Shown: piece after piece, positions 1 through 7,287 of the stretch
Layout: each line of letters begins with the position of its first letter
Numbering within the stretch: position 1 is the first letter of the stretch
Notes under the pieces: generated by a model
Told to the model about the DNA's origin: nothing
Database searches by the model: none
What the model saw: the letters and a program-made list of their open reading frames with translations, nothing else
Origin: Caldifarciminota bacterium UBA1063
GTDB lineage: Bacteria; Hydrothermota; Hydrothermia; UBA1063
Assembly (NCBI GenBank): GCA_002316275.1
Contig: DCDE01000029.1
Location: forward strand, 1 to 23,903
Length of the DNA stretch: 23,903 nucleotides
Direction: 5' to 3'
Translations under genes and position numbers: made by a program

Positions 1-18
1 CGGGCGAAAGCCCGCCAC
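1..18. repeat. GC-rich hairpin with GAAA loop at window edge
   Basis: Bases 1-14 read CGGGC-GAAA-GCCCG, a perfect 5-bp stem with a GNRA-type tetraloop. The right arm continues as GCCCGCC to base 17. The left arm therefore probably extends past the start of the window. No T-tract follows on the plus strand, so it is not a clear intrinsic terminator in that direction. Its role is unknown. Confidence 0.5.
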
Positions 19-48
19 TTATGTATATATACCCTCAAAATCAACATA

Positions 49-76
49 TTGAATTTTATCAAGGCTTGTGTATAAT
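49..76 (+). promoter_or_regulatory. Sigma70-type promoter for the WecA-like gene
   Basis: A -35 box TTGAAT (49-54) and a perfect -10 box TATAAT (71-76) are separated by 16 bases. The expected start of transcription is near base 83, which leaves a leader of about 45 bases before the ATG at 129. A strong ribosome site AAGGAGGT (115-122) lies 6 bases before that ATG. Confidence 0.75.
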
Positions 77-98
77 TTAACCGGTTAAGCTTGATAAA
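55..98. promoter_or_regulatory. Inverted repeats around the -10 box (operator candidate)
   Basis: A 12-bp perfect palindrome TTAACCGGTTAA (77-88) follows the -10 box directly and covers the expected transcription start. A second, wider inverted repeat has 9-bp arms TTTATCAAG (55-63) and CTTGATAAA (90-98), which flank the -10 box. Either could bind a repressor or fold in the nascent RNA. The function is inferred only. Confidence 0.4.
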
Positions 99-128
99 GG
101 GTGTAGTAGGACACAAGGAGGTACTTCT

Positions 129-1172
129 ATGATTAATCTGTCATTGCTTGTAGCATGTATGGCTGGTTTTGTATGTAGCTTCATTCTGAGTAAGTATTTT
201 GCCATGCACAATGTAGTGACGGATAGGCCTGGTGAAGAACCTCAGAAAATTCATCCTGTTAAAGCGTCGAGGATGGGCGGCATGGCAGTTTTAGCGGGGA
301 TTGTAGTTTCTGCAGTTATACTATGTTTTCAGGAGTTGGCGCTGCTTCTTCTCGCATCTTTACCTACTTATTTTGCCGCCTTTTTTGAAGATATGTTTGG
401 CAGGATAAGAGCCTCCTTAAGGCTTGTCATAGCTTTCTGCTCTTCGGCTATCTTTATATTCTTTTTCAATACTTATATTGGCTATATAGATATACCTTTG
501 ATTGATCGAGTATTAGCTTTACCTATAGTTGGCGTGGCATTTACTATATTCGCTGTTTCGGGTATTACTAATGCATTCAATATAATCGATGGACTCCATG
601 GGCTGGCAAGCGCGCATGCAATTATAATTTTTTTCTTTTATGCATTAACTGCCTTCATTTTAAGCGATCAGCTTGTTTTCAGGATTTCCATTTTAGTTAT
701 TTCTGCACTTTTGGGATTTATAATCCATAATTATCCTAAGGGGAAGATTCTTTTGGGCGATAACGGCGCTTACTTTATTGGATTTATGGTCGCAACCACT
801 TCGATTCTCCTGGTTTACAGAAATGAGGGGCTCTCCCCATGGTATCCATTGCTATCGGTAGCCTACCCTTTTACGGAGACTGTTTTTTCCATGTATAGGA
901 GAAAATTCCGGAGAAGGAAGGCGCCTTTAATTCAAGCTGATTTTTTGCATATGCATTCCCTGATATTTAAGAGATACATCCGCGAAAATTCCAGAGCTTC
1001 AATGATATTCCTAATTTCTTCCCTGGCAATTGCTTTTTTGGCATTTTTATTTAAAAAGAGTACGTTGGCTCTGATTTTGCTGTACATGATGTATTTTGTT
1101 TTATACACATATTGTTACTTGAGGGTAGTGAGGTTTAAGAATGGGAGGATTATGGCTTTAATTAAACCATGA
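129..1172 (+). CDS. WecA/MraY-like polyprenyl-phosphate sugar-1-phosphate transferase
   Basis: This is a 347-residue multi-pass membrane protein of the polyprenyl-phosphate N-acetylhexosamine-1-phosphate transferase family. Such enzymes start glycan assembly by moving a sugar-1-phosphate from a UDP-sugar onto undecaprenyl phosphate at the inner membrane. Visible family motifs are HPVKASRMGGMAV (42-53), the acidic pair E87-D88 in place of the classic DD, NAFNIIDGLHGLA (148-160, with the DG core), GDNGAYFIGF (210-219) and a C-terminal HMH (274-276). Hydrophobic segments run throughout. The start is fixed by AAGGAGGT 6 bases upstream. The nearby glycosyltransferases point to O-antigen or a similar surface polysaccharide rather than to peptidoglycan MraY. 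The exact donor sugar cannot be read from the sequence. Confidence 0.88.
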   Translation: MINLSLLVACMAGFVCSFILSKYFAMHNVVTDRPGEEPQKIHPVKASRMGGMAVLAGIVVSAVILCFQELALLLLASLPTYFAAFFEDMFGRIRASLRLVIAFCSSAIFIFFFNTYIGYIDIPLIDRVLALPIVGVAFTIFAVSGITNAFNIIDGLHGLASAHAIIIFFFYALTAFILSDQLVFRISILVISALLGFIIHNYPKGKILLGDNGAYFIGFMVATTSILLVYRNEGLSPWYPLLSVAYPFTETVFSMYRRKFRRRKAPLIQADFLHMHSLIFKRYIRENSRASMIFLISSLAIAFLAFLFKKSTLALILLYMMYFVLYTYCYLRVVRFKNGRIMALIKP

Positions 1173-1230
1173 GGGCAATTTTTCAAAAACTTGAGCACTT
1201 AATTGATTTTAACTTTATAGAAATTCAGAG

Positions 1231-2403
1231 TTAAAAGTCCTCCACGATCCTTTTTATACTATTCATGTAGTTTTCGACTGAGAACAAAGTCCCCTGTTTT
1301 AGGGCATTTTCGTGGAGCTCCATTTGCAGGCTTGCATCACGAATTATCTTAACAATCTTTTCTACAGCTTCTCCCTCACTTGTATACATTAGGCGCTCAT
1401 CCCCTCCCACCGCCTCTATCTGGCCACCGCTGTTGTGAACAAATACCACACATCCGAGCTTAACCATTTCTGCCACTGCTATGCCAAAATGTTCGTTAAT
1501 TTTGCCGTGAATTCCAAACCTGTGGCTGGATATAAGTCTAGCGAGGTCTTCTCTTGTCAGTCCATCCTCAATAAATAACCATGAGTAATTCTCTCTTTGA
1601 AGTTCCTTAAGCTTCTTAAAATATTTATGGTCACCAACCTTACCCACAATATGTAAGTGAACATCGTATCCCCTTACTCTAACTCCGCTCAGGATTTTCA
1701 CAATTTCAATAAATCTCTTCGTAGGCTCAATCCTTCCTATGGCTACAAAACCTGCGTCTCGATGTAAAAAATTAGGAGGCTGTAAAGTCGTGTTTTTAGG
1801 CTCTACATTAACCGGTGGGTATACGGTTATAGTATCAATTTCGTAAGCATCCCAGACAATTTTCCCTGTCCAATTAGAATTTACAAGAGTGACATTTTGT
1901 TTCATTCTCGAGGGGTTATAGCTGCTTAATATGCATCCCAATTTTTCATACCACCATCGGATGGGCGAGGGTTTATGATACCAGACTTCGGCAAATGTCG
2001 CTTCTTTAAGCCTCTCATGTTCAAAACTTGCAATATATGGAAAGTGTATATATTGGATACCTCTCACGCCGAAGTCCATTTCATTATACGTGCTGAAAAG
2101 GATGTCGTAGTCGTCTTTTAATTTTTTAACTTCTTTCATTATATAATGCTGCCGCAGAAGATGATATCCAGATTCCATAGAATGGAAGGGTTCAGGAGCG
2201 CGCAATAGCTTTATTTTAATGTTCTGTTTACTAAGCTTTGTCCCGTAAAACCTGTCCATTTTCTCAAAGGTAATATTCCTATCGAATGTGAGAAGTTCCG
2301 TGTCGAAGGAATCGCAAAGAGACATCAAGGTCCATGCACATACAGCTTCAGTCCCTCCCCATCCAAATACGGGGTGCACTATGCCGACTCTCTTACGTTG
2401 CAT
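1231..2403 (-). CDS. GT4-family glycosyltransferase, ALG11-like
   Basis: This 390-residue GT-B fold glycosyltransferase is likely cytoplasmic and uses a nucleotide-sugar donor. The N-terminal domain starts with VGIVHPVFGWGGTE (6-19), the glycine-rich acceptor-side loop. LVNSNWTGKIV (173-183), YPPVNVEP (195-202) and AIGRIEPTKRFIEIV (221-235) mark the inter-domain region and the start of the C-terminal domain. IHGKINEHFGIAVAEM (298-313) carries the E-x7-E donor-binding pair (E304, E312) and closely resembles the ALG11 mannosyltransferase motif. It is the last gene of a three-gene minus-strand operon and its start overlaps the end of the O-antigen ligase gene by 11 bases. Mannosyl transfer is suggested by the resemblance, not shown. 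Confidence 0.85.
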   Translation of the reverse strand: MQRKRVGIVHPVFGWGGTEAVCAWTLMSLCDSFDTELLTFDRNITFEKMDRFYGTKLSKQNIKIKLLRAPEPFHSMESGYHLLRQHYIMKEVKKLKDDYDILFSTYNEMDFGVRGIQYIHFPYIASFEHERLKEATFAEVWYHKPSPIRWWYEKLGCILSSYNPSRMKQNVTLVNSNWTGKIVWDAYEIDTITVYPPVNVEPKNTTLQPPNFLHRDAGFVAIGRIEPTKRFIEIVKILSGVRVRGYDVHLHIVGKVGDHKYFKKLKELQRENYSWLFIEDGLTREDLARLISSHRFGIHGKINEHFGIAVAEMVKLGCVVFVHNSGGQIEAVGGDERLMYTSEGEAVEKIVKIIRDASLQMELHENALKQGTLFSVENYMNSIKRIVEDF

Positions 2404-3841
2404 ACTTTGTGATCCCTTTGTTTCTCCATAGGTGAGTTATTGCAAAAGCGAGAAAAACTAGCATAAATCTCCAAAGACTTCCATCGTAAAGGAACTGGTC
2501 AATGGATAGTATTAAGAACAGATATACCAATAATACTGCAGAAACCAATTGTTCTAATGTAGGATGTTCGTTCTTAAAGGTTAAGATGATTACCTTAATT
2601 ACTCTTAATGCCCCTGCGACCATAGCAACAAGAAGCATTAGAGCAGGTATGAGCCCGGATTCTACGAGGGTGTTTATCAGAAAGTTGTGTGCGAATGGCA
2701 TACTCAGTGAGCCACTAAAGTAAAAGAAATTTCCTGGACCAAAGGGTTTAAAGGGGCTCTTTATAAAGTAATTTATGGAATTCCTCCAGAGGATTAGCCT
2801 GGAGAGAATCGATGTATCGTATTTTAGAGTCTCAGGGTTTAGCCTAATCATTAGGATTACTCTACCAAGGGTGAACATAAAAAATGCCATCAGAATAATT
2901 ACCAGTAGGAGTAAAAGAAACCCCTTCTTCCTATTGCTTCTAAAATATAGTACCGCAAAGGTGAAGAGGGAAACGAGGATAGAAATTAGAGCATTTCTGG
3001 AGCCTGCGCACATTATTACCAGAAAGAACAATATGAATGCAGCAAGGAAAATGAGGTTAAGTGGGAATTTATTTTTTAGGAATAAATAGAACGAAAATAT
3101 GCCTGCCATGCCCGCAAGGAGTGCAGGCGGATTTGGGTTTGTAAATCTACCTGCTGCACGACTGATCCAACTGCCATGAAGGAGGGTCATAATTGCGTCT
3201 TTATTTATAACCGAAATCGTTACACCAATGGCAAGGAGTAAAGTGATCATAATAAGCCATTTATCGTAGTTTTCATTTTCGCCAAAAAGCTGAAGTAAAA
3301 GGAAAAAGGAAGCTAAGGATAGAGCTAGCTGGGAAGTCTGAAAGAATGCCTTGAGAGGATTGATCGCAGTGAAGATGGAGATGGCTGTAAAGAGTATATA
3401 GAGGGCAGTGAAGACTAATACTGGTTTAAATTTTAGGCTCTCTTTTTTATCTATCATGACGTCAATTAGGGCGAAAATTATAAAAAATTCAATTATATTG
3501 TAAGGATAGACACCATCAGGCCGTGCAAGGGTGGAAAAGGGAACGGCGATATTTCGAGTTTCCACATAAAATCCACCAAATTCCTTGTAAAATGGAGCGA
3601 AGAGCACAAAGGCTGATGCAATGGGGATGCTGAGTAAGTATAAGATAGTAAGCAGCTTAGGGGATCCCACTAAGAAAAATCCAAGAAATAGAAACCATAC
3701 TACTAAAGCCAATTTAAGGCCATACTTCAAGCCACCTATGTTATAAAAAGCTAGCGCAACTGCGGTAATACCGAGAGAAATACACAGTATTGTGAGAGCA
3801 ATTTTTGAGTCGAGAGTTCTTTTATATTGATACTGGTTCAT
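2393..3841 (-). CDS. O-antigen ligase / polymerase (Wzy/WaaL-type) membrane protein
   Basis: This is a hydrophobic protein of about 482 residues with roughly ten to twelve membrane segments. The family joins or polymerises lipid-linked glycans on the periplasmic face. Family hallmarks are GRFTNPNPPALLAG (about 231-244), GSRNALIS (about 280-287) and the large-loop motif AHNFLINTLVESGL, with a conserved His at about 385 and a Glu at about 394. I chose the ATG at 3841. A TTG four codons upstream is also in frame, and neither has a good ribosome site. The gene overlaps the upstream GT2 gene by 20 bases and the downstream GT4 gene by 11, so translation is probably coupled. Ligase and polymerase cannot be told apart from sequence alone. 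Confidence 0.82.
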   Translation of the reverse strand: MNQYQYKRTLDSKIALTILCISLGITAVALAFYNIGGLKYGLKLALVVWFLFLGFFLVGSPKLLTILYLLSIPIASAFVLFAPFYKEFGGFYVETRNIAVPFSTLARPDGVYPYNIIEFFIIFALIDVMIDKKESLKFKPVLVFTALYILFTAISIFTAINPLKAFFQTSQLALSLASFFLLLQLFGENENYDKWLIMITLLLAIGVTISVINKDAIMTLLHGSWISRAAGRFTNPNPPALLAGMAGIFSFYLFLKNKFPLNLIFLAAFILFFLVIMCAGSRNALISILVSLFTFAVLYFRSNRKKGFLLLLLVIILMAFFMFTLGRVILMIRLNPETLKYDTSILSRLILWRNSINYFIKSPFKPFGPGNFFYFSGSLSMPFAHNFLINTLVESGLIPALMLLVAMVAGALRVIKVIILTFKNEHPTLEQLVSAVLLVYLFLILSIDQFLYDGSLWRFMLVFLAFAITHLWRNKGITKYAT

Positions 3842-4778
3842 AAAGTTTCCCAAATCTCATTAACTTAGCCTGATGCCACGAGTTGATCACTCTAATTAGC
3901 GCCCGCATGGTTTCATAAAAAAACGAGATGTTTCCGTACTGAAAGCTATGATTTAAGCCTTGTAGTGCTATACCGATCATACTCCATGTAAAAATCAGTT
4001 TATTTTTGGGTAAATCAAAAAAGTGTTTTCTGAAGAGTAAAAAAGTATTGTAGACATAAAGGTGGCAAAATTTCGAGTATTTTACCCTGGAGCGGGGAGA
4101 ATGGTGATGAGTAAAACTAAGGCGCGGGCTCAGGATTAGTCTCTTACCGAATCTCTTATACACTGAATACGAAAAGTCCTGGTCCTCTCTATGGGAGTAA
4201 TTTACAAGCGTTTCGTCAAACTTTATGGTGTTTGGCACCTCCTTTCTCATTACCAAGACAGTAGTGGAAAGCCACTGCGCTTCAACATCTTTATCCGCAG
4301 CATATGCAATAACCTTAGAGCCTGCAGGTAATATTATTTGAAGGTTTCTTGCGTAGTGGTCCAGAAAGAAGAGCTTCCGCAAGAGATTTTGAATGGGCTT
4401 TACTACAGGTTTTCTTACATCGAAACCTGTAACTAAGAGGCCATTCCTCTCTTGCAGAATAGCGATGGCAGTCTCTACAAAATGTGGGGGAATCTCCACA
4501 TCATCGTCTATCATCAATATATACTCGTATTCTGCTGTCTCAAGACCCCGATTTCTCTGGGTGGCAATACCTTTCCTAAGAGAAGTCACATACTTAAAAT
4601 TTACAGTTTCGGAGGCATATTCTTTAGCCAAGTATTCTACAGTTTCCTTTGTATCAATATCATCTTTTACACCTGAAATCACGATTTCCGAGGGTTTTAT
4701 AGACTGATTAAAAAGATGCCTGATGCACGTTATAAGTTCATCTTTTCGCCTGTATGTTGGAATTACTACACTGTACAT
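3822..4778 (-). CDS. GT2-family (GT-A fold) glycosyltransferase
   Basis: This 318-residue glycosyltransferase opens with the GT2 nucleotide-binding strand YSVVIPTYRRKDEL (2-15). It has the metal-binding acidic cluster IDDDVEIP (D91-D93) and a conserved HREDQDFSY region in the catalytic half. The C-terminal 100 residues are basic and aromatic and may associate with the membrane. It is the first gene of the minus-strand polysaccharide operon. The gene begins at an ATG that lies 8 bases after a perfect TATAAT on the same strand and has no Shine-Dalgarno site, so the mRNA is probably leaderless. The donor and acceptor are unknown. Confidence 0.85.
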   Translation of the reverse strand: MYSVVIPTYRRKDELITCIRHLFNQSIKPSEIVISGVKDDIDTKETVEYLAKEYASETVNFKYVTSLRKGIATQRNRGLETAEYEYILMIDDDVEIPPHFVETAIAILQERNGLLVTGFDVRKPVVKPIQNLLRKLFFLDHYARNLQIILPAGSKVIAYAADKDVEAQWLSTTVLVMRKEVPNTIKFDETLVNYSHREDQDFSYSVYKRFGKRLILSPRLSFTHHHSPRSRVKYSKFCHLYVYNTFLLFRKHFFDLPKNKLIFTWSMIGIALQGLNHSFQYGNISFFYETMRALIRVINSWHQAKLMRFGKLYEPVSI

Positions 4779-4786
4779 CGGAGAGA

Positions 4787-4815
4787 ATTATAATGTTCAG
4801 GGCGTCTTTTTTCAA
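4787..4815 (-). promoter_or_regulatory. Promoter for the GT2 operon, leaderless start
   Basis: On the minus strand a -35 box TTGAAA (4815-4810) and a perfect -10 box TATAAT (4792-4787) are 17 bases apart. Only 8 bases (4786-4779) separate the -10 box from the ATG at 4778. Transcription should therefore begin at or next to the start codon. Confidence 0.75.
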
Positions 4816-4858
4816 GCTACGTTCTCCATGGGTGTGCTTAGATTCCTGCTTTTTCCAT

Positions 4859-4864
4859 TATAAT
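4859..4864 (+). promoter_or_regulatory. -10 box for the plus-strand GT4 gene, leaderless start
   Basis: A perfect TATAAT (4859-4864) lies 8 bases before the ATG at 4873, and no ribosome site is present. The best -35 candidate is weak (CTTAGA at 4837-4842, 16-base spacer). The geometry mirrors the divergent GT2 promoter: both have ATTATAAT, 8 bases, then ATG. Confidence 0.55.
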
Positions 4865-4872
4865 TATTACGG

Positions 4873-6066
4873 ATGAAATCCATTACCATTCTTACAAGTC
4901 ACTATGATCCCGAAACAGGTGCAGGAGCTCGGCGCCTCTCATCTATCGCCGAATTTCTTGCTCAGAAAAGATGGCAAGTAACGGTAATTACCCTACTCCC
5001 TAGCCACCCAATAGGCAGGATATATGATGGGTATGAGGTTAAAACTCCTTACATATCAAAAGAAAAAGGTGTAACCGTTATCCGTTACAGACCATGGATT
5101 GTACGTAAAGATAGCCTATTCCTGAGGGTACTTTCTGAGACACTATTTTGCATTAAAGCTTTTAATGGTGCCCTTAAACTAAAGAACCCAATAGTTCTCT
5201 CTTCGAGTCCTTATATGTTTTTAGGCCTTTCAGGTCTCGTTGCAGCGAAATTAAAGGGTAAAAAGTTTGTTTGGGACGTCCGTGACCTGACATGGCTATA
5301 TCCTGCGAATGTTGGTAAAAAGACCTACGGACTGGACAAAATTGTAGGCTGGATAATGTACCGGACCGCGAAGGGAGCCGACGCTCTAATATCCCCTTGC
5401 GATGGTATTCTACAAAATTTTAACGGGGGAATGAAATATTCCATGGTCGTGCCCAATGGGGTTTCAGATGAATTCTTCTTAAAGGTCGGTTCTACTTCTT
5501 CACAAGGTATTCTCCGGGGACCACATCCGAGGGTGGTTTACGCTGGGCTTTTCGGATTTATGCAAGACTTGGATGTTTTAGTAGAGGCTTCAGAACTCTT
5601 GCCAGATGCCAGTTTTTACCTTGTGGGTGATGGACCTGAAAAAGAGAACTTAGTGAGAACTGCGAGGGGGAATCCAAATATTACTTTTTTATCTCATATG
5701 AATACTGATAATCTCATTAAAATGTATGTAGATGCGGATATCTTGGTGTGTTTACTGAGAAAAAGCCCTATTAATAGGATAGCACAACCCTCAAAACTCT
5801 GGGAATTTATGGCAACAGGTAAACCTGTGATCTATTGCGGTGAAGGAATAACAGCCCAAATGCTCAAAGAATATGGAATTGCAAAGGTTGTTCCTCCTGG
5901 TTCCCCATCAGCTCTTGCTGAGGCTATAAAGGAATTATGGGCAAATCCTCATGAGGCTAAGGCTCTTGGTGAAAGAGGTAGAGAGTTTGTCTTTAATGAG
6001 AGGAGAAGGAGTGTCATTTATAAACACCTTGAATTGCTGCTTGAGGAATTGCTCTGTAAAGGATAA
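4873..6066 (+). CDS. GT4-family glycosyltransferase, WbuB-like
   Basis: This 397-residue GT-B glycosyltransferase starts with ITILTSHYDPETGAGARR, the N-terminal signature seen in WbuB-type N-acetylamino-sugar transferases. The middle holds KFVWDVRDLTWLYPA (about 135-149). The C-terminal donor domain begins near RVVYAGLFGFMQDLDVLVEA (about 220-239). The donor-site region QPSKLWEFMATGKPVIYCGEG (about 306-326) contains the conserved Glu and Gly. It is a single-gene transcript divergent from the GT2 operon. Its end lies 14 bases from the end of the opposing GT4 gene. It is likely a cytoplasmic sugar transferase for the same surface glycan; the sugar is unknown. Confidence 0.85.
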   Translation: MKSITILTSHYDPETGAGARRLSSIAEFLAQKRWQVTVITLLPSHPIGRIYDGYEVKTPYISKEKGVTVIRYRPWIVRKDSLFLRVLSETLFCIKAFNGALKLKNPIVLSSSPYMFLGLSGLVAAKLKGKKFVWDVRDLTWLYPANVGKKTYGLDKIVGWIMYRTAKGADALISPCDGILQNFNGGMKYSMVVPNGVSDEFFLKVGSTSSQGILRGPHPRVVYAGLFGFMQDLDVLVEASELLPDASFYLVGDGPEKENLVRTARGNPNITFLSHMNTDNLIKMYVDADILVCLLRKSPINRIAQPSKLWEFMATGKPVIYCGEGITAQMLKEYGIAKVVPPGSPSALAEAIKELWANPHEAKALGERGREFVFNERRRSVIYKHLELLLEELLCKG

Positions 6067-6080
6067 GGAAAGATGCTGAT

Positions 6081-7193
6081 TTACTTTTCCATTTTTACGA
6101 GTGTATCTATGTAAATTTTGATCATCTTTTCTACGTTTTGATCCCACTCGTAAAGTCTTATTACCCGTTCTCTCCCCATTTTGCCCATCTCAGTCCTCAA
6201 CTTATCATTTAAAATGAGCCTTTCCATAGCATCCGCGGCATCTTCAGGGTCTTCTGGATTCACGACAAACCCTGTTACACCATCCTCAACCACTTCAGGT
6301 AAGCCTCCGACTCTTGAGACCACCACTGGCTTTTCACATGCCATGGCTTCTACCACCGCTACGCCAAAACTTTCGCTCTCATCACGGGATAATGCAGCAA
6401 AAATTGAAATCATATTGTGGTATCTAATTACTTCAGAATGGGGAACCTTCCCTGTAAAAACCACATCATTCTCAAGTCCAAGCTTCTTTACCATCTGTTT
6501 TAAATTCTCTTCCTGACTCCCTCCTCCTACGATTAGGAGTTTTAAAGGCTTATCGGGGTACCTTCTCTTTACAATATCGAATGCCTTAATGAGAATATCA
6601 ACACCGTACTTTTTTTCTAACGCTTTTACAGTGCCTATCGTGATAGTACTTTTTGGGAAAATTGTATTCACTTGCATGGGCTTTAATTCGCTCGTATCAA
6701 CCCCAAATGGCACTACATCAACTGTTTTCCCTGTGAACTTCGCCGTGGTCCGAGCCATAGCTTCCGATGTGGAAGTAATTCTATCGGTTCGGCTGAGGTT
6801 AAACTCGATTATTTTTTTGTTTACAGGTGATTTTTGCGGGAAATCGTACACGTCGTATCCCCATACTGATAGGATAAATGGGTGAAAACTCGAAAGTGCC
6901 CCAAGGAGGCCATAGCTGGAAGCGTAGTGAGCATGGAGAATGTCAGGCTTGTACCTCATAATGACCTTCTTTAGTTTTGGTAGCGCTTTGATGTATTTAG
7001 CCTTAGTAAATGCACTATGCCTGCCCGATTCTTCAATCCCCGCACTCACGATCTTAACCTTTGAAAGGTCATATTCGTTATTCTTCAAAGTTTCAAGCCC
7101 GAACACGATCACCTCAATGCCCTTTTGTGAAAGTGCGTTCGCCCACCTTACAGTGTGCACCGAGTTTGTCTTCGATAAAAGCAAAACTTTCAT
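6081..7193 (-). CDS. GT4-family glycosyltransferase
   Basis: This is a 370-residue GT-B glycosyltransferase. The N-terminal domain has VRWANALSQKGIEVIVFGLE (15-34), ILHAHYASSYGLLGA (85-99) and LSVWGYDVYDFP (108-119). The hinge carries VPFGVDTSELKP (161-172). The donor domain has GTVKALEKKYGVDILIKAF (187-205) and IVGGGSQEENLK (221-232). ESFGVAVVEAMACEKPVVV holds the E-x7-E pair E274/E282, and GGLPEVVEDGVTGFVV follows. The start ATG has no ribosome site. A TATAAT on the same strand lies 16 bases upstream, which would leave a leader of only about 9 bases. It is the last gene of the polysaccharide block; the sugar is unknown. Confidence 0.85.
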   Translation of the reverse strand: MKVLLLSKTNSVHTVRWANALSQKGIEVIVFGLETLKNNEYDLSKVKIVSAGIEESGRHSAFTKAKYIKALPKLKKVIMRYKPDILHAHYASSYGLLGALSSFHPFILSVWGYDVYDFPQKSPVNKKIIEFNLSRTDRITSTSEAMARTTAKFTGKTVDVVPFGVDTSELKPMQVNTIFPKSTITIGTVKALEKKYGVDILIKAFDIVKRRYPDKPLKLLIVGGGSQEENLKQMVKKLGLENDVVFTGKVPHSEVIRYHNMISIFAALSRDESESFGVAVVEAMACEKPVVVSRVGGLPEVVEDGVTGFVVNPEDPEDAADAMERLILNDKLRTEMGKMGRERVIRLYEWDQNVEKMIKIYIDTLVKMEK

Positions 7194-7287
7194 TTATTAA
7201 AGTAATACGATTATAATCCACAGATAGTGGCCAGTTTGAATAAAAATTCATAGGTATCCCTTTATTATAGTGTTTCAGGAGGTTAAG

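Noticed and set aside
387..392. Glu-Asp in place of the Asp-Asp pair in the WecA/MraY-like enzyme, as a possible inactivating change
   Set aside because: As I recall, an ED form is common in a subgroup of these transferases, and the other motifs are intact.
7270..7287. GTG start for the prolyl oligopeptidase gene
   Set aside because: The AGGAGG at 7277-7282 lies downstream of this GTG and is 5 bases before the ATG at 7288.
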